This document shows, one piece after another, positions 8,543 through 17,128 of a stretch of DNA of 64,000 nt (positions are counted from its first letter, which is position 1; each line of letters begins with the position of its first letter). The DNA comes from Deltaproteobacteria bacterium (lineage in GTDB: Bacteria > Desulfobacterota > GWC2-55-46). Made by a program: the position numbers and the translations under genes. The notes beneath the pieces are model-generated. The model was not told the DNA's origin and searched no databases. It saw only the letters and a program-made list of their open reading frames with translations. The DNA lies in contig JACRNL010000015.1 in assembly GCA_016234935.1 (NCBI GenBank), positions 1 to 64,000 of the forward strand. Direction: 5' to 3'.

Positions 8543-9909
8543 GGCTGCTTTCTCCTTAACGCAAGGATCTCATTATACGTCTTTTCAAGCTCATCGACAT
8601 AGCCTGATATGGAACACGGGGGCGTTATGTTCTTCGCAAGCCCTTCAAGAAGACCTTTCTCATCAACGAGCCTTTTTATAAGCAGGCTTAACCCTTTGAA
8701 ATCCCCTTTTTCAAAAAGGAGCCCGTCTTTCTCGTGGCGCACGACCTCAGACATGCCGCCGAGGTTTGTGGCTATCACCGGAGTCCCTGAAGCATTGGCG
8801 GAATATATCACAAGCGGGGTATTCTCGTACCAGATGGACGGAACCACCAGCACATCAAGCCCTGAGAAGACCTTGCCTATCTGATCATTCGAAAAATTGC
8901 CGAGGAACTCCACCCTATTGTCAGAACCCGCTAACCCCTTGAGCATTGCCACGTAATCAGGAAACTCATCTGTTTTTCCGTAGATCTTGACCTCTATGGG
9001 GAACTCTTTCGGAAGCAGGCCTACCGCTTTTAGGAGCACATGGGCGCCTTTGTGCTCGTAAAGGGTGCCCATAAATCCAATTCTCACCTTCGAATGCGGC
9101 TCTTTAGCAGGCTGGTTTTCAAAAGGAGCCAGGTTCAGCCCATAGGGGATGAACCTTATTTTATTCCGGTCAACTCCGTTTTTCACAAGGATCGTCTGCA
9201 TAAACACCGTCGGCGCAAGTATCCTGTCAACCTCGTTCAACAGGCCGACAATGAATTCCTTCCGCCTAGATGCAGCCCTTAAATGCGATAGATTTTGATT
9301 CTTCCTGAACAAGCGCGGAATTCGGCTCATCAGGATTATCATGGACAGAAGCAGGGCGGGCATACTCCTGACCTTTTTCTTCATCGCTTCAGGCTGCGAT
9401 ATCTCTACTCTGTGGCGCAGGCAGTTGACGCTTAAAAAATCGGGGCCGGTGCAAAGGCTGTTGTCCTCCAGCCTCAACTGGCACGTCGGACAAATTGTCC
9501 AGAAATCAGTCGGCGTAAAAACAACCGGGATGTCAAGCTCACGGCAGACAGATATAAGAGAGGCTGAAAGCCTCATCATATGGAATGGATGGACGACGTC
9601 GGGCCTCGCCTTCTTTGCGTATTCCATGAAGTGTCCGGCGAACAGATGGTTGTCGTACTCGTATTCAAGCACGTCCTTGCCGCCGAGAGGGACATTGTAG
9701 CTGTGATTATATCTGTAAACGGGCAACCCGTTATACTCGTATCTGGTAACAGGCGTTTTCACCGCGGTGGCCGGGTCGGCGGGAAACCCCGTCCACACAT
9801 CCACCTCGTGACCTCTCCTTTGGAGCTCCTTTGCCGTCTCGTATGTCAGCACCTCGGTGCCGGCAGAGTATTCCGGCAGGAATTGATGGGTCGTTAAAAC
9901 TATTTTCAT
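8539..9909 (-). CDS. Glycosyltransferase family 4
   Basis: GT-B retaining glycosyltransferase. The N-terminal acceptor domain begins MKIVLTTHQFLPEYSAGTE; the C-terminal GT4 domain has IGFMGTLYEHKGAHVL and the E-x7-E type region near ENTPLVIYSANASGTPVIA. A cysteine cluster in the N-terminal half (TICPTCQLRLEDNSLCTGPD then NCLRH) is shared with the GT4 at 10107-11441 and is typical of this subgroup. I place the start at ATG 9909; the frame is also open from a TTG at 9948 preceded by AGGATATCA, which would add 13 residues. Confidence 0.92.
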   Translation of the reverse strand: MKIVLTTHQFLPEYSAGTEVLTYETAKELQRRGHEVDVWTGFPADPATAVKTPVTRYEYNGLPVYRYNHSYNVPLGGKDVLEYEYDNHLFAGHFMEYAKKARPDVVHPFHMMRLSASLISVCRELDIPVVFTPTDFWTICPTCQLRLEDNSLCTGPDFLSVNCLRHRVEISQPEAMKKKVRSMPALLLSMIILMSRIPRLFRKNQNLSHLRAASRRKEFIVGLLNEVDRILAPTVFMQTILVKNGVDRNKIRFIPYGLNLAPFENQPAKEPHSKVRIGFMGTLYEHKGAHVLLKAVGLLPKEFPIEVKIYGKTDEFPDYVAMLKGLAGSDNRVEFLGNFSNDQIGKVFSGLDVLVVPSIWYENTPLVIYSANASGTPVIATNLGGMSEVVRHEKDGLLFEKGDFKGLSLLIKRLVDEKGLLEGLAKNITPPCSISGYVDELEKTYNEILALRRKQP

Positions 9910-10023
9910 ATTGGATGCCAATAGTCTATTTTTTAAGTGTAAGCACAATGATATCCTGAAATTGATGAATAGCGCCGTGACTCGCTAAGTAATTCTCGCT
10001 TTTGCGCCCTGAGACATTCTGCA

Positions 10024-10107
10024 TCAACAGCAATGACGGAAAGGGACTGACATAGTCCAGTCTTTAACCGGCATGCGGCAACCCAGTTCGTAATCCATAT
10101 CGTTCAT
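10024..10107 (-). CDS. Possible 27-residue coupled small ORF
   Basis: ATG at 10107 overlaps the stop codon of the GT4 gene (TGATG) and follows AAGGAGG at good spacing. It would encode MNDMDYELGCRMPVKDWTMS plus seven residues ending in two cysteines. The GGAGG is also the end of the upstream coding sequence, so the spacing may be chance. A second open frame in the same 160 bp is equally long. I recognise neither; this stretch could be the scar of a lost gene. Confidence 0.22.
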   Translation of the reverse strand: MNDMDYELGCRMPVKDWTMSVPFRHCC

Positions 10108-11441
10108 CAATTCCTCCTTATTGAATCATAAACAGCCAGAACGTCTTCCACCATCATTTTAACGGTTTTAGTATATTCAGTCGTAAGCGACATTGCGCGT
10201 GATTTATCCGGGTCTGCGATTATATTTTTAAGTACTCGTTCCAGATCCCCGGCATCGCCTCTGGAAAATATAAATCCATTTTTACCCTGTTCGATGAACT
10301 CCGTCATGCCCTTGACGTCTGAAACTATAACCGGCGTGTGGCTGGCAAGCGCATCAAGGAGCACCAGCGGGCTGTTTTCGTACCACGTTGATGGTATAAT
10401 GAGAAAGTCTATTTCCGAAAAAACCTTCGCCATCCTCTCCTTCGGGAAGATGCCCTTGAAGTGCACATCATATCCTTCGGCTTTCTCTCTCAGGCTTGCC
10501 ATATAAGCAGGATCCTGGTTCTCCGGCCCGAATACATACAGACTGACCTTCCCCTTCGGCAGCCTCCGAAATGCGTCGACGAGTATGTCAACGCCCTTGT
10601 GCGGGGCTATCTGTCCTATAAAGCCGAAAATTACCGGCGCACCGGCCACCCTTTCCGGCTTTGGAACCCTTTCTATGTCTGTGCCGAAATGTATCAGATG
10701 GCTCGGTATATTAAATCCGTTTGCCAGGTAAGCATCCCTGAGGAATTTAGTGGGGGCAATTACAGCCCTGTAGTTTGAATAACAGCGCGAAAGGATTCCA
10801 GGCCTGTCTATGATATCAAGCACATTACCGGCGCACCTCCGGCCTATCGACGGCATAAAACGCAAATAATAACAGGCAATGGCCGCAAGCCTTGGATACC
10901 TGTCTGTAAACGTCCTTAAATAGCTCGCCTTGTGATTATGCTTGTCGGCTTTGAAGAAGCAGGCGATGCAGTTTATCCTTTTTATATCAGGGCCTTTGCA
11001 GAGCGAGCCGTCTGAAGCCTCAAGCTTGTTATTAAAGCAGAACCCGAAAAAATCCGTCAGGGTGGCAACGGTGGGAAGCCCAAGTTCCTTAGTCACGTCG
11101 AGAAGCGCGGCCGTGTGGTTTATGAGGTGAGTGACATGGACGAGGTCGGGCTTTATGTCTGATAAAAGGTCTTTCAGCACGCTGCGCATGGCAGGCTGGT
11201 AATAAGTTTCCCTTATCGAACTGTGGCGAATAAGATTCTTGTCTATGCAATAAACCTGAATCCCTTCATGCTCGTAGCGTGATACGAGAACACCCTTAGA
11301 AGGCTCGCCCTGGAAGATGGCCGAAACCACCACGGGTTCATGCCCCATCTCCTTCAAGTTCCTGGCAAGCTGCAACGTATATGTCTCTGTCCCGTAAAAA
11401 TGGTCAGGAAAAAAACAATGTACAAATATGGCTATCTTCAT
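10107..11441 (-). CDS. Glycosyltransferase family 4
   Basis: GT-B glycosyltransferase of the same subgroup as the gene at 8539-9909. The N-terminus is MKIAIFVHCFFPDHFYGTET; the middle holds the shared cysteine cluster (FCFNNKLEASDGSLCKGPD and NCIACFF); the GT4 domain has IFGFIGQIAPHKGVDILVDA and the nucleotide-binding ENSPLVLLDALASHTPVIVS. It has 444 residues. The two similar enzymes suggest duplication followed by specialisation for successive linkages of the same polymer. Confidence 0.92.
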   Translation of the reverse strand: MKIAIFVHCFFPDHFYGTETYTLQLARNLKEMGHEPVVVSAIFQGEPSKGVLVSRYEHEGIQVYCIDKNLIRHSSIRETYYQPAMRSVLKDLLSDIKPDLVHVTHLINHTAALLDVTKELGLPTVATLTDFFGFCFNNKLEASDGSLCKGPDIKRINCIACFFKADKHNHKASYLRTFTDRYPRLAAIACYYLRFMPSIGRRCAGNVLDIIDRPGILSRCYSNYRAVIAPTKFLRDAYLANGFNIPSHLIHFGTDIERVPKPERVAGAPVIFGFIGQIAPHKGVDILVDAFRRLPKGKVSLYVFGPENQDPAYMASLREKAEGYDVHFKGIFPKERMAKVFSEIDFLIIPSTWYENSPLVLLDALASHTPVIVSDVKGMTEFIEQGKNGFIFSRGDAGDLERVLKNIIADPDKSRAMSLTTEYTKTVKMMVEDVLAVYDSIRRN

Positions 11442-11524
11442 GCCCTTTCGACCTTAGCGTGGTATTTGAATACCGGAACCAGCCAATTGACCATAAAACG
11501 TTTTGCCGAGCAAAGCAGTTTCCC

Positions 11525-12688
11525 TCACGTCCCTTTAAGCAGGTCTTCGTAAAGTTCCGCGTAGCTCTTTATCATAACTTCAACGGAAAAAAGCGCTCTT
11601 GCCCGTTCCATGTTCGCCATACCGATGGAAAGCCTTTTTTTCCGATCTTCAAGTAGCCCTATGATTATTTCCGCAAGCCTTTCGCTGTCTCCTTGCGGCG
11701 CAAGGAGATCCCTTGCGCCTATTATCTCGGAAAGGGCCCCGACATCATAGCCCACCACCGGGATCCCCATATTCATGGCAAAGGGCGAGACCTGCCCGAA
11801 GCTTTCCTTCCAGACCGGCGCAACGAATATGCTCATCATCCCGTATAAAACATGAAGCCTCTCATAAGAGACATATCCCGTGAACTCGAAGGAATCCATG
11901 ACCCCCGCGTTATTTACGGCTTCTTTGTAGACCTTCATATAAGTCCCTCCACCTACGATAAGCACCTTAGTGGAAGGCCTTCTCTTCACCACCTTTATGA
12001 ACACATCTATGGCCTTTTCATTGAGCTTATCACATTCGAGACGGTAAACCATCCCGATACAATCGTCAGGGACATCCTGGATATCGACTTTTGTGAAAAT
12101 ATTAAAGTCACTGCCTGGATAGATAGTGAGGCTTTTCCCGTCCACCCTTCCAAAGGCGTTGAGCACATAATCGCTCACATAGACATAGCGGTCGATGGAA
12201 TCGGAAAAATAAGGTTCTACCGGGGTATTGACGTTCTCAATTATCTTACATCCGTATCTTTCGGCTGCTTTTATGATGTTCTCGTACCACGCCCTGTCGC
12301 AATCCCCCCAGTAGTGAATATGCACAAGCTCCGGGCGGAATTTACTAAAATAATCACTAACCGGATCGGGCGAACCAAGGTGCCTGTATTCGTGTATAAT
12401 AAGCCCCGTATAACATGGAGGCTTCGGATTATGGCTTGTTACGACCTCATGCTCATATATGTGGCCGAGGCGTTCTATAATGTCTACAACAAGGCGCGAC
12501 GAGCCTCCGGTCATGAAATTAGCTATGGCATGCACAACCCTTTTACGGTCTTTAACAGGCTCATATAAACATCTCACCCTGTAAGGCTCAAACACATCGG
12601 GTGCCTTGACGGACTTGTCTCCATGCCCCTCGGAAGCCCCGCCTCCTGATGATATAATATCTTTTATACTCTTGAATATCTTCCACAT
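11525..12688 (-). CDS. Glycosyltransferase family 4 (GT-B)
   Basis: The 387-residue protein has a GT4 C-terminal half (VLIVGGGTYMKVYKEA, FTGYVSYERLHVLYGMMSIF, and WKESFGQVSPFAMNMGIPVV, where the Glu of the E-x7-E motif lies). The N-terminal 45 residues are glycine/charge-rich and precede the first Rossmann strand (RVVHAIANFMTGGSSRLVVD). It is less similar to the other two GT4s and lacks their cysteine cluster. It sits between them and the coiled-coil gene in the same orientation. Confidence 0.9.
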   Translation of the reverse strand: MWKIFKSIKDIISSGGGASEGHGDKSVKAPDVFEPYRVRCLYEPVKDRKRVVHAIANFMTGGSSRLVVDIIERLGHIYEHEVVTSHNPKPPCYTGLIIHEYRHLGSPDPVSDYFSKFRPELVHIHYWGDCDRAWYENIIKAAERYGCKIIENVNTPVEPYFSDSIDRYVYVSDYVLNAFGRVDGKSLTIYPGSDFNIFTKVDIQDVPDDCIGMVYRLECDKLNEKAIDVFIKVVKRRPSTKVLIVGGGTYMKVYKEAVNNAGVMDSFEFTGYVSYERLHVLYGMMSIFVAPVWKESFGQVSPFAMNMGIPVVGYDVGALSEIIGARDLLAPQGDSERLAEIIIGLLEDRKKRLSIGMANMERARALFSVEVMIKSYAELYEDLLKGT

Positions 12689-12739
12689 CAGGTAAAATTA
12701 TCCTTATCGGCCAGGCGCCTGTTTTTTCCGCTGATAATA

Positions 12740-13066
12740 CTACTTGCCAATGAAAATACCTAAAAACTTCCTTACCGGAGCGGTTATCCTCCAGCTCATG
12801 GACGCCTCCAATGCCTTTACCCGGGCGTCTCTATCAGCCAGAGACGCCTCCAATGCCTTTATCCGGGCGCTACCGGCGCTAATAGTGCTTTCCAAATTAG
12901 GTATATATAGCCTCTTGTTTTTTGTGTCTATTTCGTATATCTTTATCCGATCATCCTTTTTAGACAACTCCTCTTCGAGCGCGCTGATCTTTCGCTCTTT
13001 CTCGGTCAGCCTCTTTTCCAACAAAGTGATGCGCCTTTCAGCATCTAAAATCTGCGTAGTGTCCAT
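12740..13066 (-). CDS. Small coiled-coil protein of the polysaccharide locus
   Basis: About 108 residues. I chose ATG 13066, which has a full AGGAGGTGA ribosome-binding site 4 nt upstream, over the earlier ATG at 13093. Nearly all of it is predicted helix with heptads (RRITLLEKRLTEKERKISAL, LEEELSKKDDRIK, then the repeated pair RIKALEASLADRDA / RVKALEASMS). It ends SMSWRITAPVRKFLGIFIGK. The motif SxSWRITAPxR is often found at the junction between coiled coils and glycosyltransferase modules in large polysaccharide enzymes; here it stands alone with a hydrophobic tail. It could be a chain-length or scaffold factor, or a split piece of a formerly larger enzyme. Function unknown. Confidence 0.75.
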   Translation of the reverse strand: MDTTQILDAERRITLLEKRLTEKERKISALEEELSKKDDRIKIYEIDTKNKRLYIPNLESTISAGSARIKALEASLADRDARVKALEASMSWRITAPVRKFLGIFIGK

Positions 13067-13128
13067 AGGCTCACCTCCTCTTGATGTGGTCATATCTTAA
13101 AAGCGTCAACGGCTTCCTGCCTGCCTTG

Positions 13129-15171
13129 TTACGCCCCTGCTCGGCGTGTCCACCTGGCTATGAACGCATCTAATTCCGCCTGAGTATAAAAGTGCCTGGC
13201 GCCACGGGAATAGTACATATTCTCGATGAATGCGTCCGTGAATACGATCTTTTCTTTAAATTCTTTGTATATTTTATCGTACCATTTAGAAGTCGCCACA
13301 TTGCCCTTCTTTAACTCAACCCCATGGATTCCAAGGAATTCCTCAAATGCCTGTCCCGCGCACCTGTCCAGATCCTCAAGCCGGATGAGCAGCAGGGAAA
13401 AACGCCCTTTGTCGATTATGTCATATCCCTTTTCATACGGGAAAGGCCGTGAATACACGTCAATATCAAAGACAGGCTTAAGCCTGTCCTCGAACCAATC
13501 AAGCGGAGGCGGGTGCGGCCATTTATTGATGAATATGTCAATAAGTTCTGATACATCCATGGTGCCGTCTTCTATCCGCTTGCGGGCTGGGATGTCTTCA
13601 CCTAACGCTTGAAAAAACCTCGACACTTCCATAGCCAGAGGATCCCTAACAAGCGATATTACATTCCAATCCTCTTTCGGGAAATCGTCTATGTATCCGC
13701 GATACCGCCTGCCATCATTGACCACCCATAACGCGGCTTCAAGTCCTACTGACACGTCTCTTCTTAATATCTTCTCTGTTTCGTCAAAATCGTTCAACAA
13801 ATGAGCGGTAAATACAGGCACGCCCATAATCGAACGAAGTGTTTCATAAACAGTGGTCGAGCCGACCTTGCCCATATTATAGATCATTACAGGCCTGCCG
13901 ACCCTTGATAAACCGGCCTCAGAGCCTGCATGCGAGGCCAACTGCCTGTCCTTTTCCAAAAGCTGACAATCAAGTTCAATCATCTGTTTTTCCTTCTCCG
14001 CAAGCTGCGTGTCCTTTTCAGCAAGCTGTTTTTCCTTCTCGGCAAGCTGCGTGTCCTTCTCCGCAAGCTGTTTTTCCTTCTCGGCAAGCTGCCGGTTCTG
14101 CTCAGCACACTGCTCGGCCAATTGACGATCCTTCTCGGCAAGCTGGTTCTCAATCTCCGCGAGCTTCCAAACCTTGTTCAAATTAAAGAAGTCATATTTA
14201 CCGGTTAATTCAATAAAGTTTTTATCTCTAAAATTATATTTTTTTTCTAACTGCGCTGCCATAATCTCACTTCCGAGTAAATCATGCAAAACATCTATTG
14301 CGAAAATTTGATGAACCGGGAAAAATCTCATATTTTCCATGGCGAGCATCGCCACATAAAATGAAATAAAATCGGTTTCTATCCGATCCCAAAATTTGGA
14401 AGCATCTGGAAAAATCTTCAGGAACTCTTTGCGCGATTTAATTTCTAAAAAATTCTTTAAAACCTTCGCATACTCATACTGCGTCCTTCTCACGGCCACA
14501 GGTCTGTTTCCGCTTACGTTAGCCTCCCCGGCGCGCAGACGCAGCTTTATGAGGTTTTCCTGGATGATATGTATCTCATGCTTCAAACAGACCCGTATCC
14601 ATAAGTCAAAATCCGGAGTCTGGGCTAATTGCGGGTTATAAAATCCGACTTCGTCATAACACCCTCGCCTGATAAGGACGGTTGGATGGCAAAGGCTGTT
14701 GCACTCATAAAAAAAGTAGTTCAACCATTCAAAGCGAGTCCTGTTAGGCTGTCTAAAAAAAGCATATATCGGATGGGTTGCATCCATAAAATCACATCCG
14801 TCTTCATCTATAATTTGGGGATAACCAAAGACAGCAACTATATCAATATGCTCATCGAGAAATTTGACCTGCTTTCCAAGCTTCTCGGGCAGGAATATGT
14901 CATCCGAGCTGAGCATGGCGATAAATTCGCCCTTTGCCTCACTTACGCAATTATTCGCGGCTACGCTCGCGCCCCTGTTCTCTTTGAATTCAAAGAGTCT
15001 TATCCTCTGATCCTTGAACTTCTTTATCTCTTCGACGGTATTGTCCGTTGAGCCGTCGTCCGTGATAACGATCTCAAAATCCTGAAATGTCTGGTCAAGG
15101 ACACTCTGGATTGCTTCGGCTACGTATTTGCCGTGATTATATGATGGTATTATTACGCTTACACGTGGCAT
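13129..15171 (-). CDS. Fusion: GT2 glycosyltransferase - heptad coiled coil - NKWYS/sulfotransferase-like domain
   Basis: The 680-residue three-part protein starts with a GT-A family 2 domain (residues 1-230: VSVIIPSYNHGKYVAEAIQS, DDGSTDNT, and a DxD-like SSDD). It continues through about 100 helical residues to a coiled coil at about 337-415, made of near-exact seven-residue repeats (QLAEKEK/QLAEKDT). It ends with a P-loop domain from about 425 (MIYNMGKVGSTTVYETL, SLVRDPLAMEVSRFFQ, and SKWYDKIYKEFKEKI). That tail fits the putative capsular-polysaccharide NKWYS family (PF10364), which is related to sulfotransferases: GKVGSTT would be the 5'-phosphosulfate loop and RDP the 3'-phosphate site. 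It may both add a sugar and sulfate it; this is inference. The stop is 35 bp before the APS-kinase-dependent locus continues with the coiled-coil gene. Confidence 0.88.
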   Translation of the reverse strand: MPRVSVIIPSYNHGKYVAEAIQSVLDQTFQDFEIVITDDGSTDNTVEEIKKFKDQRIRLFEFKENRGASVAANNCVSEAKGEFIAMLSSDDIFLPEKLGKQVKFLDEHIDIVAVFGYPQIIDEDGCDFMDATHPIYAFFRQPNRTRFEWLNYFFYECNSLCHPTVLIRRGCYDEVGFYNPQLAQTPDFDLWIRVCLKHEIHIIQENLIKLRLRAGEANVSGNRPVAVRRTQYEYAKVLKNFLEIKSRKEFLKIFPDASKFWDRIETDFISFYVAMLAMENMRFFPVHQIFAIDVLHDLLGSEIMAAQLEKKYNFRDKNFIELTGKYDFFNLNKVWKLAEIENQLAEKDRQLAEQCAEQNRQLAEKEKQLAEKDTQLAEKEKQLAEKDTQLAEKEKQMIELDCQLLEKDRQLASHAGSEAGLSRVGRPVMIYNMGKVGSTTVYETLRSIMGVPVFTAHLLNDFDETEKILRRDVSVGLEAALWVVNDGRRYRGYIDDFPKEDWNVISLVRDPLAMEVSRFFQALGEDIPARKRIEDGTMDVSELIDIFINKWPHPPPLDWFEDRLKPVFDIDVYSRPFPYEKGYDIIDKGRFSLLLIRLEDLDRCAGQAFEEFLGIHGVELKKGNVATSKWYDKIYKEFKEKIVFTDAFIENMYYSRGARHFYTQAELDAFIARWTRRAGA
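13930..14165. repeat. Tandem 21-bp repeats encoding coiled-coil heptads
   Basis: Units of the type TCCTTCTCGGCAAGCTGC(N3) repeat about eleven times with few changes, each encoding one heptad. Such near-identical in-frame units can gain or lose copies by slippage without breaking the frame. Confidence 0.85.
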
Positions 15172-15176
15172 ATGGT

Positions 15177-16307
15177 TTATTTTCCGAGGTTTTTCAAAAT
15201 TGCGCAGATATTCTGCACATCATCCGCTCTAAGCCCGCCGTAAAAAGGCATCGATAGCACCTCTCTCACCACCTTATGCGCAACCGGCAAGCTCGCAGGG
15301 CTTGAAGAAGGAAGTTGCCTGTAACAGAGGTAATCACTGCACAGCGGATAAAAATATTTCCTGGTAAAGACATTATATTTCTTAAACTCGCTGTAAACCT
15401 TGTCGCGTGATGCGCCGAACGCCTTCTCATCTATCCTTATCACAAAATACTGATAGCTATCCCTTACGTTTGAAGAATTTTTAAAAACCGTTATCCCCTC
15501 AACACCCTTGAGGCACTCAGTATATACATCCAGAAGAACCTTTCTCTTTTTTCTTTCCTCTTCGACATATTCGAGAACAACAAGGCCGAGTACGGCCTGA
15601 AGCTCGTTCATCTTGCCGTTTATTCCCGGCATCGCGACCTCGTCCTCGTTTTTTATCCCGAAATTCTTAAGCAAATCTATCCTCTGTTTGAGGTTCTTGT
15701 CTTTAAAGGTCAGCGCCCCCCCCTCGGCCGTGTGGAAGAGCTTCGTGGCATGAAAGCTGAACATGGAAATATCGCCGAAGTTGCCGATGCCTTCGCCGTC
15801 TATCTCTACACCGAAGGCATGCGCCGCGTCATACATTACTTTAAGCCCGTGCCTATCGGCGATCTCCTGTATCTTTTGCACATTGCAAGGAGTGCCGAAA
15901 ACATGGACTGCAAGTATGGCTGTGGTAAGCGGCGTTATCCTCGACTCGATCCTGTCCGCGTCTATGTTCATGGTCACGGGATCAATGTCGCAAAAAACCG
16001 GCTTTATGCCGTTCCATGTGAGCACATGAGGAGTTGCCGGAAAAGTAAAAGGCGTGGTAATCACTTCACCCGAAAGGCTAAGGCTCTGGCAGGCTACTAT
16101 AAGGGCTATCGTGCCGTTATTGAATAGAGAGAGGCCGGAGACCTTCAATACTTTAAGGAGCTCTTTTTCAAGGATATTGTGCTGAGGGCCGTTATTGGTA
16201 AGCCAACCCGATGCCCAGACCTCTTTAAGCTTTGCGGACACTTCCTGCAGGTCAGGCAGGATTGGACGGGTAATATAGACCGGTTCTTTAAAAGGTCTTA
16301 CGAGCAT
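15177..16307 (-). CDS. DegT/DnrJ/EryC1/StrS sugar aminotransferase
   Basis: PLP-dependent enzyme that transaminates a keto nucleotide sugar. The fold-type I signatures are present: substrate region ASGWLTNNGPQHNILEKEL, TTPFTFPATPHVL, DAAHAFGVEIDGEGIGNFGD, and the PLP lysine in SFHATKLFHTAEGGAL. The length (376) is normal. Together with RmlA/RmlB and the RmlC-like epimerase it could make a dTDP-amino sugar (FdtB-like 3-amino-6-deoxyhexose), but no dedicated ketoisomerase is certain. It lies 5 bp from the next gene, so it is co-transcribed. Confidence 0.93.
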   Translation of the reverse strand: MLVRPFKEPVYITRPILPDLQEVSAKLKEVWASGWLTNNGPQHNILEKELLKVLKVSGLSLFNNGTIALIVACQSLSLSGEVITTPFTFPATPHVLTWNGIKPVFCDIDPVTMNIDADRIESRITPLTTAILAVHVFGTPCNVQKIQEIADRHGLKVMYDAAHAFGVEIDGEGIGNFGDISMFSFHATKLFHTAEGGALTFKDKNLKQRIDLLKNFGIKNEDEVAMPGINGKMNELQAVLGLVVLEYVEEERKKRKVLLDVYTECLKGVEGITVFKNSSNVRDSYQYFVIRIDEKAFGASRDKVYSEFKKYNVFTRKYFYPLCSDYLCYRQLPSSSPASLPVAHKVVREVLSMPFYGGLRADDVQNICAILKNLGK

Positions 16308-16341
16308 ATTCTTTCGTGCTCCAATTTTTATGCATATTTTA

Positions 16342-17085
16342 TCATCTCTTTTTAAACACCAGCAGTTCCAGCCTGCTTATGCCTTTTATGAAACGGTTTT
16401 TGTAAGCGATCTCCATCTTCTTCGCCAGCATGTTAACTTCGTCATCCCATTTCGGTATATTAGGATGCTTTAATATTGCATTAAAAACACGAGTCATAAA
16501 AAAATAGGTGCTGAAATCCCTTTCTTCCACTAATTCGAAATACGGCCTCGTAAACTCAAGGAGTTCCTTCTTATTAAAAAACACGTTATGCCATTTGACT
16601 CCTATCGGAGGCAGGCTGAATTCAGTCCTTATCTTATTCACCACAGTAACGCCATCATTAAAGCCTTCAAGCATGATATACCGGCCTGCGTCTTCAAGCA
16701 GGGAATGAATGGCCTTTATGGCTTTTTTCTGCTCGTCGAAGCTCTCAAGGTTTACAAGCGACCTCTGAGTTATAGCCTTAGTGAACTTCTTTTTGGTGCT
16801 TTCACAAGAGACCTCGCGCATGTCCATGCGGATTGTATCTATTTTACTGTTTTTTGACTTAAGCTTTTCAAGTCTCGTTTCAGAGTAGTCGAGCGCAAGC
16901 AATTCCCTTACCTTCTCAAAATATCTGACAGTCCCCTCTCCCTCCCCGCATCCGATATCAATCACACTGTCAGACCTGTCGAGGAAGGCGAGTACCGCTT
17001 CGGTCTCGATCTCCAACAGGTTTTTGTCATACATCGATTCCGTCGTATCGTTATCCCAGTATTTTTTTACTTCTATATTGGACAT
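16342..17085 (-). CDS. Class I SAM-dependent methyltransferase
   Basis: The 247-residue Rossmann methyltransferase has SAM motif I DSVIDIGCGEGEGT, motif II ending LLALDYSE and a motif III-like region RSLVNLESFDEQKKAI. It probably methylates a sugar or lipid-linked intermediate of the locus; the acceptor is unknown. Base composition is more AT-rich than the flanking glycosyltransferases, as for the adjacent sulfotransferase, hinting that these two arrived together. Confidence 0.85.
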   Translation of the reverse strand: MSNIEVKKYWDNDTTESMYDKNLLEIETEAVLAFLDRSDSVIDIGCGEGEGTVRYFEKVRELLALDYSETRLEKLKSKNSKIDTIRMDMREVSCESTKKKFTKAITQRSLVNLESFDEQKKAIKAIHSLLEDAGRYIMLEGFNDGVTVVNKIRTEFSLPPIGVKWHNVFFNKKELLEFTRPYFELVEERDFSTYFFMTRVFNAILKHPNIPKWDDEVNMLAKKMEIAYKNRFIKGISRLELLVFKKR

Positions 17086-17128
17086 TGCCGCCCTCTATGA
17101 TTTTCTATAAGTGTCTTTTGAAAAAGTT

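Noticed and set aside
9949-9990. TTG 9948 as the start of the GT4 gene
   Set aside because: It has an AGGA at good distance, but ATG 9909 gives the usual GT4 N-terminus; I kept the ATG and noted the alternative.
13930-14165. 21-bp tandem repeats considered as a CRISPR or iteron array
   Set aside because: They are in the frame of a coding gene and encode heptads; there are no unique spacers and no replication genes.
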